A program made the translations under genes and the position numbers. The notes under the pieces were generated by a model, which was given only the letters and a program-made list of their open reading frames with translations, was not told where the DNA came from and searched no databases. Of a stretch of DNA of 40,080 nucleotides, positions 16,539-24,977 are shown in pieces (position 1 is the stretch's first letter; every line of letters starts with the position of its first letter). The stretch is from Nostoc sp. PA-18-2419. Its GTDB lineage: Bacteria; Cyanobacteriota; Cyanobacteriia; Cyanobacteriales; Nostocaceae. The stretch lies in the NCBI RefSeq assembly GCF_005869855.1, contig NZ_SZNH01000012.1:68006-108085 (forward strand), read 5' to 3'.

Positions 16539-17270
16539 ATGATGTCTTCTCAAAAAATTATTGTTGCGACTGGGCTTAACCATTTTTTTGGTCGCGGTTT
16601 TTTAAAACAACAAGTCTTGTTTGATATTAACCTAGAAATTAACGCTGGAGAAATTATTATTCTGAGTGGGCCTTCTGGCTCCGGAAAAACCACGTTACTG
16701 ACTTTAATTGGTGGATTGCGTTCTCTCCAAGCAGGAAGCTTGAAAGTGATGGGACAAGAACTCTATAGGGCTAGTAAAAATCAACTCATTCGTAACCGTC
16801 GCAACATTGGTTATATTTTTCAAGAACATAACTTATTGCAATGTTTAACGGCTCTGCAAAATACTCTAATGTCTCTTGAACTTCATCCCTCTTATTCTCA
16901 AAGAACTGCTTACGCTAGAGCCGAGGCGATCTTAAAGGAAGTTGGGTTAGCCCATAAAATACATCACTATCCCCGAAATCTCTCTGGTGGGGAAAAGCAA
17001 AGAGTCGCGGTAGCACGCGCTCTTATCACCTATCCTCAGCTTATTCTAGCTGATGAACCTACAGCTTCTTTAGATCGCAAATCAGGACGAGAGGTAGTAG
17101 ATCTATTGCAACATTTAGCGAAAGAGCAAGGGTGTACTATTTTGATGGTGACTCATGATAATCGTATTTTGGACATTGCTGATCGCATTATTTATATGGA
17201 GGATGGTCACTTAATTGAGACAGGCTCATCTGTCAGCTATCATCTATCAAATTCAGTTGCAAATACTTGA
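16539..17270 (+). CDS. devA: DevA-like ABC transporter ATPase
   Basis: This 243-residue nucleotide-binding subunit has Walker A GPSGSGKTT, the Q-loop in IFQEHNLL, the signature LSGGEKQRVAVARAL, Walker B LILADEPTASLD and the switch His in MVTHD. This complete set indicates an active ATPase. It starts at one of two adjacent ATG codons directly after devC, forming a devBCA operon. It is the last gene of the polyketide cluster before a region of mobile-element debris. Confidence 0.92.
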   Translation: MMSSQKIIVATGLNHFFGRGFLKQQVLFDINLEINAGEIIILSGPSGSGKTTLLTLIGGLRSLQAGSLKVMGQELYRASKNQLIRNRRNIGYIFQEHNLLQCLTALQNTLMSLELHPSYSQRTAYARAEAILKEVGLAHKIHHYPRNLSGGEKQRVAVARALITYPQLILADEPTASLDRKSGREVVDLLQHLAKEQGCTILMVTHDNRILDIADRIIYMEDGHLIETGSSVSYHLSNSVANT

Positions 17271-17379
17271 TGTTAAATAACACATTATTCTTGAATAATT
17301 CTTGAAGAGCTTTAATCCTGGCTCAAACAGAGGAAAAGCAGGTTCAGTTGCATTTAATCCTGGCTGAAAACAACGATGA

Positions 17380-17496
17380 TTGCAGTTCGCTACAGCTACA
17401 CCTAGTGAAGCACGAGTCAAGAAACATCGCCCCAAAGCTTATCCCTTAATGACAAAATCCCGGCATGAATTACGTAAACAATTACAAACTGCTTAA
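17380..17496 (+). pseudogene. C-terminal remnant of an IS4-type transposase
   Basis: This frame of 38 codons ends in VKKHRPKAYPLMTKSRHELR then KQLQTA and a stop, a characteristic C-terminus of Nostoc IS4-like transposases. A TGA precedes it and no catalytic region is present. The same gap (17271-17571) contains a direct repeat of TTTAATCCTGGCT (about 17310 and 17353). It marks the right border of the polyketide cluster. Confidence 0.6.
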
Positions 17497-17571
17497 TTGA
17501 TAAGCGTTTCTGCTTTTCTTAGTGCCATTCATCTCACAGTGAGCCGGACAGCGAGCGCAAAACTATTCGGT

Positions 17572-18327
17572 CTACTGACATTCTTTTTTGCCTTTCAAAC
17601 GTAATTGATATAGCTGCTGTCTCCATCGCTCTTCCGCTAGTAGTATTGCCCACTGTTCAAAAGACACTTCTAATCTGAGAGAATGAAGAGTTAGTTTACC
17701 TAGTTTTTGTAACAAAATCTCTACTTGATAAGGAGGCAAAGTAGGTAAAGAAGCAACAAACGGTTTTTCTTCTGGGCAAAGCTCCATTCCTACCCACATG
17801 ACATTAAGATTTTCTATTAAATCCTTGCGTTCTAAAGAGTAAGTTCGTCTGATATTGTCTTTCTTGCCTTTCTTAATACTTCGATAAGTTGTAAATCCCC
17901 ATACTCGCAGCCAAGATTCATCCTGCTCCAAATTCATCTGCACAGCTAGATAATAATTACCTGCCCAACTTGCAATATCTACCCATTCAAAAGGAACGCT
18001 AAAATCATCAATTTCTGTTGATTCACTGGGAATAATAATTATTTGCGTTTGCTTAAGTTCAACAACACTACCATTTACAAATTCCCAAATACTTAATCTA
18101 CTCTGATAGTTTAAGTGTTCTAAAAAGCTGTCAGAGTCTAACTTATTTTCCTCATCCAGATAACTGATGATTTTATTAAAACATAAATAATTTACATAAG
18201 CATTTCGACAAGCAACATTATTAGAGTTGTTTTGACAGTGCTTTTCGGCTAGCTCTTGCTCTTGGTGAGATATTTCTAACCATAAATGTTTGGGAAAATG
18301 ATAAATTAATTCCTTTAAACTTTGCAT
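17572..18327 (-). CDS. DUF1822 family protein
   Basis: This 251-residue protein resembles the cyanobacterial DUF1822 family, with the segments VPFEWVDIASWAGNYYLAVQ, WLRVWGFTTYRSIK and YSLERKDLIENLNVMWV. Members often follow a sigma-like gene, as here, where only 3 bp separate the two. A role as partner or regulator of that factor is plausible but unproved. It has no signal peptide or membrane segment. The C-terminal part (residues about 195-245) is helical, with LLQKLGKLTLHSLRLEVSFE, which could make protein contacts. Confidence 0.72.
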   Translation of the reverse strand: MQSLKELIYHFPKHLWLEISHQEQELAEKHCQNNSNNVACRNAYVNYLCFNKIISYLDEENKLDSDSFLEHLNYQSRLSIWEFVNGSVVELKQTQIIIIPSESTEIDDFSVPFEWVDIASWAGNYYLAVQMNLEQDESWLRVWGFTTYRSIKKGKKDNIRRTYSLERKDLIENLNVMWVGMELCPEEKPFVASLPTLPPYQVEILLQKLGKLTLHSLRLEVSFEQWAILLAEERWRQQLYQLRLKGKKECQ

Positions 18328-18330
18328 TCG

Positions 18331-19869
18331 TTAAAGACTTCGTTTTATTGTTGAATTTATTGAACTATTTTTTGAGTCATTAATCAACCATTTTTCAATA
18401 AACTTTTCAATGTTTTTAAAGTCACAATTATTACATAATTCTAGTTTATTTTGAGTTTTGAGCCAGTCAATCAAGTAGGTGGTTAATTGCTTTTTGGCAT
18501 AGTCTATCATTAAAGTCTGCTCCTGCTTGCTACTAGTTTTAGATTTGACGATTTGCTGGTTATGGTTTACGTCATAGAAATATTTAGCTTCCAAAACTTC
18601 CCTTGTATCAGGATTGAGACTGTTTTTAAAGGCTTCTTGAATTACTAACTCAATTTGATTACTATAATAATCTTTTAACCATTTTTCGATGTAATCATCT
18701 AAATTTTCTAGCTTGATGAGATCGATGGAAAACCGAAGCTTCAACCATTTAGCAGTAGACATTAGTAACTGTCTTCGTAAGCGGGAACAGCGACGATTAA
18801 CTGTAGCTTGATTAATACCTATTTTAAGCGCAATGCTTGCTTCACCTAGTTGCAACCCATATTTTAGAAGTAACATTACTTTGTTATCAGTCTCTTGTTT
18901 TAATAATTGTAGCTCATTCAGAAGTACTCGATTAAGTTCTATAACATAGTCCGATATGCTCTCAGTGGTAACTTCGGATTCTATTGGAACTAGATAACTT
19001 ATATTGTCTACCTTATTAGACTCAAACAAATAAGTTTCAATGTCTTCACCAATATAACTGACTTTAAAAGAATATTGTAAAGCAACAATACACATATTAA
19101 TTAACTTCTTAAATTTTGCTAGCCCAATCTGGAAGTAATGACGCTGGCAGAATTCAGTAGCCATTTTATAATTAATTTCGTTAGGACACAACCAACGCTG
19201 ACCTGATTTACTATAAACTTCAAACAAGCAATCTCTGGCAACTAAATACGGTTCAATTTGCGAATTGCTTATACCTAATTCCTTCAATTTCTTAGTTAAT
19301 TCTTTTTTGCCAGTTTTTTTCAGCAAAAACCATGTTGAATACTTACCTTCACCTGTTTCTTTATAGTAAATATCTCTAATTTTATTGAAAAATGTTAATT
19401 GAAAGTAATCTTGTAAAGATTGTAAATCCTTGTTATAATTTTTAAAAATCTTTAAAATAAAACTCATATCATTAGCTAATAACTTAGCTAAATAAAAATA
19501 ATAGTTCCAAGTCTCTTGAGGATTTTCAAAGCTCTTAAATTTTAAACTTCTAATAGCTTGAAAAGCTGGAGTTTCTAAATATGCTACTAAATGCCATTGT
19601 GCTAAAAGTTTCTGATTTTTAATAGTAGATTGAGATTGATAAATATTCAAAAAATATTCAAATAAATAGGTTTCATTTTGATCTAAACACATCTTTTGAA
19701 CCTTTTCATTATTTTGTTGAAGAAATTTAAAATTTTGAGATAATTTTTTTTCAATTCCCCAGTTAAAAATAGCAAAATTATTTTGATTATTTTCAATGGG
19801 AACAATAAAAGTATAAAATTTCTCACTGAAATTCCGCGAACTTAAAGAAGGAAGATTCCAGTTAACCAT
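18331..19869 (-). CDS. Sigma-70-like factor of the large cyanobacterial type
   Basis: This 512-residue protein is AT-rich. Around residues 155-200 it has a region-2-like stretch (YFQLTFFNKIRDIYYKETGE, then YSTWFLLKKTGKKELTKKL) and at about 340-380 a region-4-like helix-turn-helix (LLLKYGLQLGEASIALKIG, then INQATVNRRCSRLRRQ). This layout is that of long cyanobacterial sigma-like proteins encoded with DUF1822 partners. The C-terminal 130 residues are an extension of unknown role. It probably directs transcription of a small gene set in response to a signal handled by its neighbour. No promoter is evident upstream. Confidence 0.65.
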   Translation of the reverse strand: MVNWNLPSLSSRNFSEKFYTFIVPIENNQNNFAIFNWGIEKKLSQNFKFLQQNNEKVQKMCLDQNETYLFEYFLNIYQSQSTIKNQKLLAQWHLVAYLETPAFQAIRSLKFKSFENPQETWNYYFYLAKLLANDMSFILKIFKNYNKDLQSLQDYFQLTFFNKIRDIYYKETGEGKYSTWFLLKKTGKKELTKKLKELGISNSQIEPYLVARDCLFEVYSKSGQRWLCPNEINYKMATEFCQRHYFQIGLAKFKKLINMCIVALQYSFKVSYIGEDIETYLFESNKVDNISYLVPIESEVTTESISDYVIELNRVLLNELQLLKQETDNKVMLLLKYGLQLGEASIALKIGINQATVNRRCSRLRRQLLMSTAKWLKLRFSIDLIKLENLDDYIEKWLKDYYSNQIELVIQEAFKNSLNPDTREVLEAKYFYDVNHNQQIVKSKTSSKQEQTLMIDYAKKQLTTYLIDWLKTQNKLELCNNCDFKNIEKFIEKWLINDSKNSSINSTIKRSL

Positions 19870-20485
19870 TATTCAGACCTCAAATATTTATTAATTTAAG
19901 TAAAAATTGCAATTTTTTGGGGATAGAGGTTATTCTTCCTTTTTATCCCAATCTAGAGAGGTTAAAAAATGATATAGAAGCTAAATCTGTGGCTATTTTA
20001 CACAACTTTACATCGTGGTAAATTTTGCACGTATCTTGTCTTTACCCCCATAAGCGATCGCTGTGCCAGTTGCGTAAGTCCTGTATTTATGTAATTGAGT
20101 TTCTTATTAAATTCTGAATAGTGCAATGGGGAAAAATCAGGTGTTTTTGGGCTGAAGTAGCTAGCTTTAAAAGCCTATAAGGATGAAAATATTCGCTAAA
20201 ATCAGGGGTAGAGGAGCAGATTTGAGAGGCTGTGTTGCTACCAAAGTACGAAAAAATACGGATTTACAGTTATTCTCTGGCTAAAAAATAAATAAAAGTA
20301 GGAAAAAATGGGTAGCGAAGAAAAATTACCAGGGATAGGTAGTACAGTACAGCGCCAATCAACAATATTAATAATCAACACAAAGCTCGTATTACAGACT
20401 TTTATGCCTTCTGCCTTCAGCCTGCGGAATTCCGCCATCTTACTTTAGGATATTGTTAGAAGTTATTTTTGCTTCCTCAACATCC
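19870..20485. other. Divergent intergenic region with repeats, no gene
   Basis: This 616-bp gap separates two divergent genes and should contain both promoters. It holds a HIP1 octamer, a lone copy of the IS end at 20062-20083 and a short run of TGCCTTC heptamers (about 20404-20420) of the STRR type. Open frames inside it are short and look like repeat translations. No operator could be identified. Confidence 0.6.
20062..20083. repeat. Solo copy of the AGGACTTACGCAA terminal repeat
   Basis: This 22-bp sequence is identical to the right end of the IS at 112-676, including TGTGCCAGTTGCGTAAG. As at the IS end, a HIP1 octamer lies just before it. No partner end was found nearby, so it is a relic of a former insertion. 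Confidence 0.65.
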
Positions 20486-21838
20486 ATGAACTCAACATCA
20501 GCCTTTACCTGGAAAAAAGCTAAACAAGTTGCCGAGCAAATTGTCTTCAAAAATTTTGGAGAACATCCCAAAGATATTGAAATAGATGTGCTTCTAGGCT
20601 CGTGGGACGGTCTGACCTATGAAAAGATGGCAGAGCAGTATCATCTCTCTGTAAACTACCTGAGAGGAGATGTTGGCCCTCAACTGTGGCAAAAGCTTTC
20701 AGAGGCATTAGGGGAAGAGGTAACAAAGAGTAATTTTAAAAGAGCGCTAGAAAGAGCCTGGAAAAAGCAACAATATCCACCAATCGATTCCAATGTCCCG
20801 CTAAAATCCTCGTTGGCGGAACTATCATTTCCAGAAGGCTCGGTTCCTCTAGGTTCTCCTTTTTATGTAGAGCGAGATAGCATAGAGTCTATTTGTTACG
20901 AGACAGTTGTCAAACCTGCTTCTTTAATTCGGATTAAAGCGCCGAAGCTAATGGGCAAAACTTCATTGATGACCAGAATTTTGGCTCATGCTGAATCCCA
21001 GAATTATCAAACGGTATATTTAGATTTAAATAGTGTAGAGCGTGCAATTTTAACAAATTTGGATAAGTTCGTGCGCTGGTTGTGTTTAATGGTTGGTCGG
21101 AAATTAAAGTTAGAAAATCGATTAAAAGATTATTGGGATACGGAAATTTTAGGTAGCAATGATAACTGCACGGTGTATTTTGAGGAATATTTATTACCAG
21201 CAATAGATTGTCCTTTAGTTTTAGGATTAGATGAAGTAGATAGGATTTTTCCCTATAATCAAGTCATTGAAGACTTTTTAGGAATGCTGCGAAGCTGGCA
21301 TGAAAAAGGAAAAATTTTTGAGCAATGGAAACAACTAAGGATAGTGATGGCACATTCTACCGAAGTTTATATTCCCTTAGATATTAACCAATCTCCCTTT
21401 AATGCAGGACTACCAGTAGCGTTGCTGGAATTTGAAGACAAGCAAGTGATAGATTTGGCTCGCCTTCATGGAATGAATTGGGATGATATTCAGGTAAAGG
21501 AATTAATGAATGTAGTAGGAGGACATCCTTATTTGGTGCGGTTAGCAATGTACGAAGTTTACACTCAAAAGACAACACTAAAACAGCTATTAAAAGATGC
21601 TTCAACAGAAGCAGGAATTTATAGTAATCATTTGCGGCGTTACTTGGAGACGATGCACTTGGAAGAGACTCAAGGTTTAAAGGAAGCGTTAACAAAGGTG
21701 GTCATCTCACCTGAGCCTGTGGAATTAGATTCGATGCAGATTTATAAGTTGCACAGTATGGGATTAGTTCAGCAACAGGATAACAAAGTTATACCCAGAT
21801 GCAATTTATATCGTGAGTATTTTAGGAGGGTATTGTAA
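20486..21838 (+). CDS. vWA-MoxR-associated N-terminal HTH / AAA-like ATPase
   Basis: This protein has 450 residues from the ATG at 20486, chosen over an upstream TTG because the family begins close to FTWKKAKQVAEQIVF. Residues 5-110 are the helix-turn-helix-like vMAP N-terminal domain (LTYEKMAEQYHLSVNYLRGD). An AAA-like STAND domain follows, with a P-loop reading APKLMGKTSL, Walker B-like PLVLGLDEVDRIFP and the later GGHPYLVRLAMYEV. Such proteins are widespread in Nostoc as signal-transduction switches, often without a fused effector, as here. It stands alone, divergent from the sigma/DUF1822 pair. Confidence 0.78.
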   Translation: MNSTSAFTWKKAKQVAEQIVFKNFGEHPKDIEIDVLLGSWDGLTYEKMAEQYHLSVNYLRGDVGPQLWQKLSEALGEEVTKSNFKRALERAWKKQQYPPIDSNVPLKSSLAELSFPEGSVPLGSPFYVERDSIESICYETVVKPASLIRIKAPKLMGKTSLMTRILAHAESQNYQTVYLDLNSVERAILTNLDKFVRWLCLMVGRKLKLENRLKDYWDTEILGSNDNCTVYFEEYLLPAIDCPLVLGLDEVDRIFPYNQVIEDFLGMLRSWHEKGKIFEQWKQLRIVMAHSTEVYIPLDINQSPFNAGLPVALLEFEDKQVIDLARLHGMNWDDIQVKELMNVVGGHPYLVRLAMYEVYTQKTTLKQLLKDASTEAGIYSNHLRRYLETMHLEETQGLKEALTKVVISPEPVELDSMQIYKLHSMGLVQQQDNKVIPRCNLYREYFRRVL

Positions 21839-21973
21839 CTCACCATTTGCATAAATATTAGTTTTTGCTATGCCCCAACAAATGTCAAAAATCAGGGCGT
21901 AAACATTGCCGGATCATTTTGTCCACTACCAATTGAAAGTTTAGTTTTTAGGAATTAGGCGATCGCAGCTTTT

Positions 21974-22981
21974 TTAGACATAAGTTTGCACCTCTTGATT
22001 ATAAAGTGTCAAACTTTGTAGTTTTTTTTGTAAGTCTAACGAGCAGGGATTGAGTGCTAGAGTGTCTAAATTAAGTTCATCTTGAAATCGTTTGATTTTG
22101 TCACGACAGGTAGTTACATCACCAATAATTGAGTTTTCCAGCAAATAATTTTCATCAAAAGAGCTTTTTTGCCTACTAATTGGCATTACATGTTGACTGT
22201 GATTCTCAGAATTTTGAACTTTATTTTTAAAAGCTTTCATTCTCTGGTTAAAAGTGCGGAGAAAAGGCAACGCTTCACTGACTGCTTCTTCATTTGTGCG
22301 AGCAACAAAAAAGAACCGTGCTAGCATCAGTCGATCTGAACCGCTGGAATTGATAGTACGATATTTCGTAACATTTTTTTTAAGAGTATCTAAAGAAAAC
22401 TGTGTTCCTCCCATTAAGCCAAGAGAATTCAGGGCGCTAAACTTAAGTGCGTGATCATCGCTGGTTGCTACATATACTGAAATCGGTTTCTGCAAAGGTT
22501 TTGGATAAATATTTACCCCTTCGCACTGGTAATATGTACCGTTAAATGACACATCAGTATGATATAGTAGCTTATGAATCAGTGTCATTGCTTCTAGAGT
22601 TTGAGAGCGAGATTCACTCACAGAAGTACCAAAATGCTTGTTTTGTTCCGGAAACGGCCCACCCTTAGCTATTCCAATGGAAAGTCGCCCGTTGCACAGA
22701 TTATCGAGTGTAGCAATGCTTTCAGCAATAGTGATTGGGTTATGAAATGCCAGCAATAATGCTGCTGAACCTAATCGAATTTTGTTAGTTACGCCTGCTA
22801 AGTGTGCCATTAATACTAAAGTTGATGGGCTGACACTGAAATCATTAAAATGATGCTCTGTGACCCAAGCTTCTTCAAAATCCAAGCTTTCTGCGTGTCT
22901 TACCAATGCGACTTGTTCAAACATGGTGCGACGAGCATTTTGATGATGATTTTCGTAATTACAAAAAAGTCCAATTTTCAT
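21974..22981 (-). CDS. Luciferase-like flavin-dependent monooxygenase
   Basis: This protein has 335 residues from the internal start MKIGLFCNYENHH. It has the bacterial-luciferase-like TIM-barrel pattern: FEEAWVTEHHFNDFSVSPS near residue 38, RIRLGSAALLLAFHNP-type strand, and RLSIGIAKGGPFPEQNKHFG. It would use reduced flavin and O2 to oxidise an unknown organic substrate. It lies last in a - strand series after the Mop gene, with a 178-bp gap, so it may have its own promoter. A link with nitrogen fixation is positional only. Confidence 0.8.
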   Translation of the reverse strand: MKIGLFCNYENHHQNARRTMFEQVALVRHAESLDFEEAWVTEHHFNDFSVSPSTLVLMAHLAGVTNKIRLGSAALLLAFHNPITIAESIATLDNLCNGRLSIGIAKGGPFPEQNKHFGTSVSESRSQTLEAMTLIHKLLYHTDVSFNGTYYQCEGVNIYPKPLQKPISVYVATSDDHALKFSALNSLGLMGGTQFSLDTLKKNVTKYRTINSSGSDRLMLARFFFVARTNEEAVSEALPFLRTFNQRMKAFKNKVQNSENHSQHVMPISRQKSSFDENYLLENSIIGDVTTCRDKIKRFQDELNLDTLALNPCSLDLQKKLQSLTLYNQEVQTYV

Positions 22982-23159
22982 AGTCACTGTTCTTATTGTT
23001 GTATTGCAAGGGATTGCAATTTTAACCACAAGCGGGTAAATATCTATTTAATTTTTGATAGGAAAATACACAAAAAATGTGCTGCATTAACTCAAGATTT
23101 CAAGTAACTTAAAATATTAAGTTAATGCTATATAAATGTTCAACTATCAATACTTGTCT

Positions 23160-23366
23160 TTATACAGCAATTATCACATCTGATGCTTTAATAATTGCTT
23201 GTGCTTGTTTTCCTGGTTGAAGCTGAAGATTATCTACAGACCCATTGGTGATGATTGCAGTTATCTCTATACCTGGTGAGATTTCAAGGATGACTTCACT
23301 ATTAATTGCTCCAGTGTTAACTGCCTTAATAGTTCCTTTGAATGTGTTACGAGCGCTAATTTCCAT
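23160..23366 (-). CDS. mop: Molbindin (single Mop/TOBE domain, molybdate-binding)
   Basis: This is a 68-residue single Mop domain, starting MEISARNTFKGTIKAVNTGA and containing NSEVILEISPGIEITAIIT and LQPGKQAQAIIKASDVIIAV. This is the canonical TOBE/Mop pattern. Molbindins form hexamers that bind molybdate (or tungstate) in the cytoplasm and buffer it. AAGGAG lies eleven bases before the ATG and directly follows the stop of the upstream HsdR fragment. The location downstream of nifEN, with an XRE/periplasmic-binding-like regulator beyond nifH, suggests molybdenum homeostasis tied to nitrogenase choice. Confidence 0.9.
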   Translation of the reverse strand: MEISARNTFKGTIKAVNTGAINSEVILEISPGIEITAIITNGSVDNLQLQPGKQAQAIIKASDVIIAV

Positions 23367-23379
23367 ATTCTAGTACTCC

Positions 23380-24447
23380 TTATTCGTTGAACGTTTTATT
23401 GGGATTTGGTGTTGTACAAAAAGGTCGGCGAAGCAACTTTTTACTGATGTCGGTTCCGTTTAACTCAAATACTATAAAGTGCAATACTTGCTCTAGGAAA
23501 CGCCGTTTATCAAAAATACCTTGAATCAACACCTCTAGCTCAGTTGTGCCCTTTGCAGGAAAATCTTCACCATCAATCGTCTGCCACGGTAAAAACTCTT
23601 GCCAGTCCGAGGTTAATGTACCTACTCGTGCCTGATTTTGGCAAGTAATAACTAATAATGTATTGTAGTAAAACAGCTTTGGTATCTCTTGCAAGTAGGC
23701 TTGGATTCGCTCTTTGCCTGCTTTGAACGTGGCTTGTTCGTAACTTGGATCGATTAAGACAATAACTGCCAAGGGTAAACCGTTGACAAAAACAACCACA
23801 TCAGGACAATGAGCATGGCTCCCCTCAACTACAGTCAATGGATGAATAACTAGCCAATCATTGTTTAGTAGGTTAGATGCATCGATGAGCCGTACTTGAT
23901 CACAAACTATTTCTTTGTTCAAGAGGTACTCAACTTCAACACCATCGGTTAGAAGTTTGTGAAAGCGGTAGTTGTTTTCCAACAAGTCAGAACTCTGTGT
24001 AGAAGTAACTTGAGAAATAGCTTTGGCGATCGCTTCAGGCGGTTTTGTGGGGTTAATTTTTTGTAAAGCGCTATCAAGGCGATCGTGCAAAATCACCTCT
24101 TTATAGCTGCTGCGCCCGATCCGATACTTACCCAAAGCAATGTCTGGCTCTAATAAAACTGTGTAGCCAAGAACCTCGAACCAGGTAAGCAAAGATGGTG
24201 CAATGACAACTTTTGGAGACGGTTCTCTACCAAAGGCTGGCGCTCGTTCGCGTAGCGTGTCGCAGACAGGATTCGCTACCACTTCTCTACGAGACGCGCA
24301 AGGGACGCTAATGCCAACACCTTGCTTGTTTAAGAGTAGGGGTATGCCCGCCGCAGGCACCACAGATTTTGTAAAATCAAGGCGGCGAAGTTTTCTTCTA
24401 ACACGACTCGCCTTCACAATTATTTGCCTTAGCTGTACTGGATTCAT
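23380..24447 (-). pseudogene. Truncated type I restriction HsdR N-terminal fragment with repeat insert
   Basis: This 355-residue frame matches the N-terminal nuclease region of HsdR (NNYRFHKLLTDGVEVEYLLN, VRLIDASNLLNNDWLVI, VEGSHAHCPDVVVFVNGLPL, FDKRRFLEQVLHFIVFE). Full-length HsdR is about 1000 residues with helicase domains, which are absent. The nuclease motif E-x-K after NGLPLAVI is replaced by V-L-I (230-232), so the nuclease is dead. Residues about 31-81 are an in-frame repeat insertion splitting the DFTKSVV...LLTWFEVLGY segment. No HsdM or HsdS is nearby. The open frame may still be translated; only a remnant function is credible. Confidence 0.75.
24204..24357. repeat. Interspersed repeat inserted in-frame in the HsdR fragment
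   Basis: This is a block of about 150 bp with GCTCGTTCGCGTAGCGTGTC and GATTCGCTACCACTTCTCTA, related to the GC-rich core at 10005-10090 in inverse orientation. Its translation (residues 31-81, VPAAGIPLLLNKQG...DTLRERAPAFGREP) has no counterpart in HsdR. It keeps the frame open. Similar in-frame repeats are a known trait of Nostoc-type genomes. Confidence 0.65.
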
Positions 24448-24594
24448 CAGAATGAAAGACTTAATTTTGAGTCAATGCAGAAGCTTGCGCCTAACTTACT
24501 GGCATTGGTTGGTATATTCACAAATAACGTATACGGCTTGATACTAATTATCAAAGCTAAAATTGTTCTAAAAGATTGTATCTACTGCTACATC

Positions 24595-24864
24595 TTACCA
24601 ATATTTTTGGTAAAAAAATTTTTGTTTCTGACTAATTGAGGACTCAGTGAAGGGGGCGTTAATTCTAGGCTTTGGTTGTTTAGTGAGCAGCAAAACTATT
24701 GTAATCAGTAGTTTGACCACTAAAGGTGCAAAAATCAGACTTAAACTCAAGAAAAATAAGATAATCAATATGCTTATTAGCTGATCTATCTGATCGAGAA
24801 TATTCGCACTGATACGAAAAAAAACTAGAGCGATTGCCAAAGCAATTAATGACAATACAAACAT
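24595..24864 (-). CDS. Small hydrophobic membrane protein, unknown
   Basis: This 89-residue protein has about three hydrophobic helices (residues 1-18, 29-47 and 44-62; MFVLSLIALAIALVFF, LISILIILFFLSLSL, FAPLVVKLLITIVLLL) and a polar C-terminal tail with KPRINAPF. It lies 113 bp downstream of nifN on the same strand. I do not recognise the family. It may be an accessory protein of the nif group or an unrelated insertion. No clear ribosome binding site is visible. Confidence 0.5.
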   Translation of the reverse strand: MFVLSLIALAIALVFFRISANILDQIDQLISILIILFFLSLSLIFAPLVVKLLITIVLLLTKQPKPRINAPFTESSISQKQKFFYQKYW

Positions 24865-24977
24865 AACAGCTATTATTTGTAATTACTGGTAACTAACCTT
24901 GGTCTAGAGACAGCAAGCAAGTGTCTTTCAAGGCACTATTACTGAAAACTGGGATGAACACTTAGAGTCGGCTCCAT

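Noticed and set aside
17253..17435. 60-codon - strand frame over the devA end and IS4 remnant
   Set aside because: It is the antisense of the transposase remnant and the devA 3' end with no supporting features.
20238..20438. 66-codon - strand frame beginning MAEFRRLKAEGIK
   Set aside because: Its N-terminus is a translation of a TGCCTTC-type tandem repeat and the rest has no protein-like pattern.
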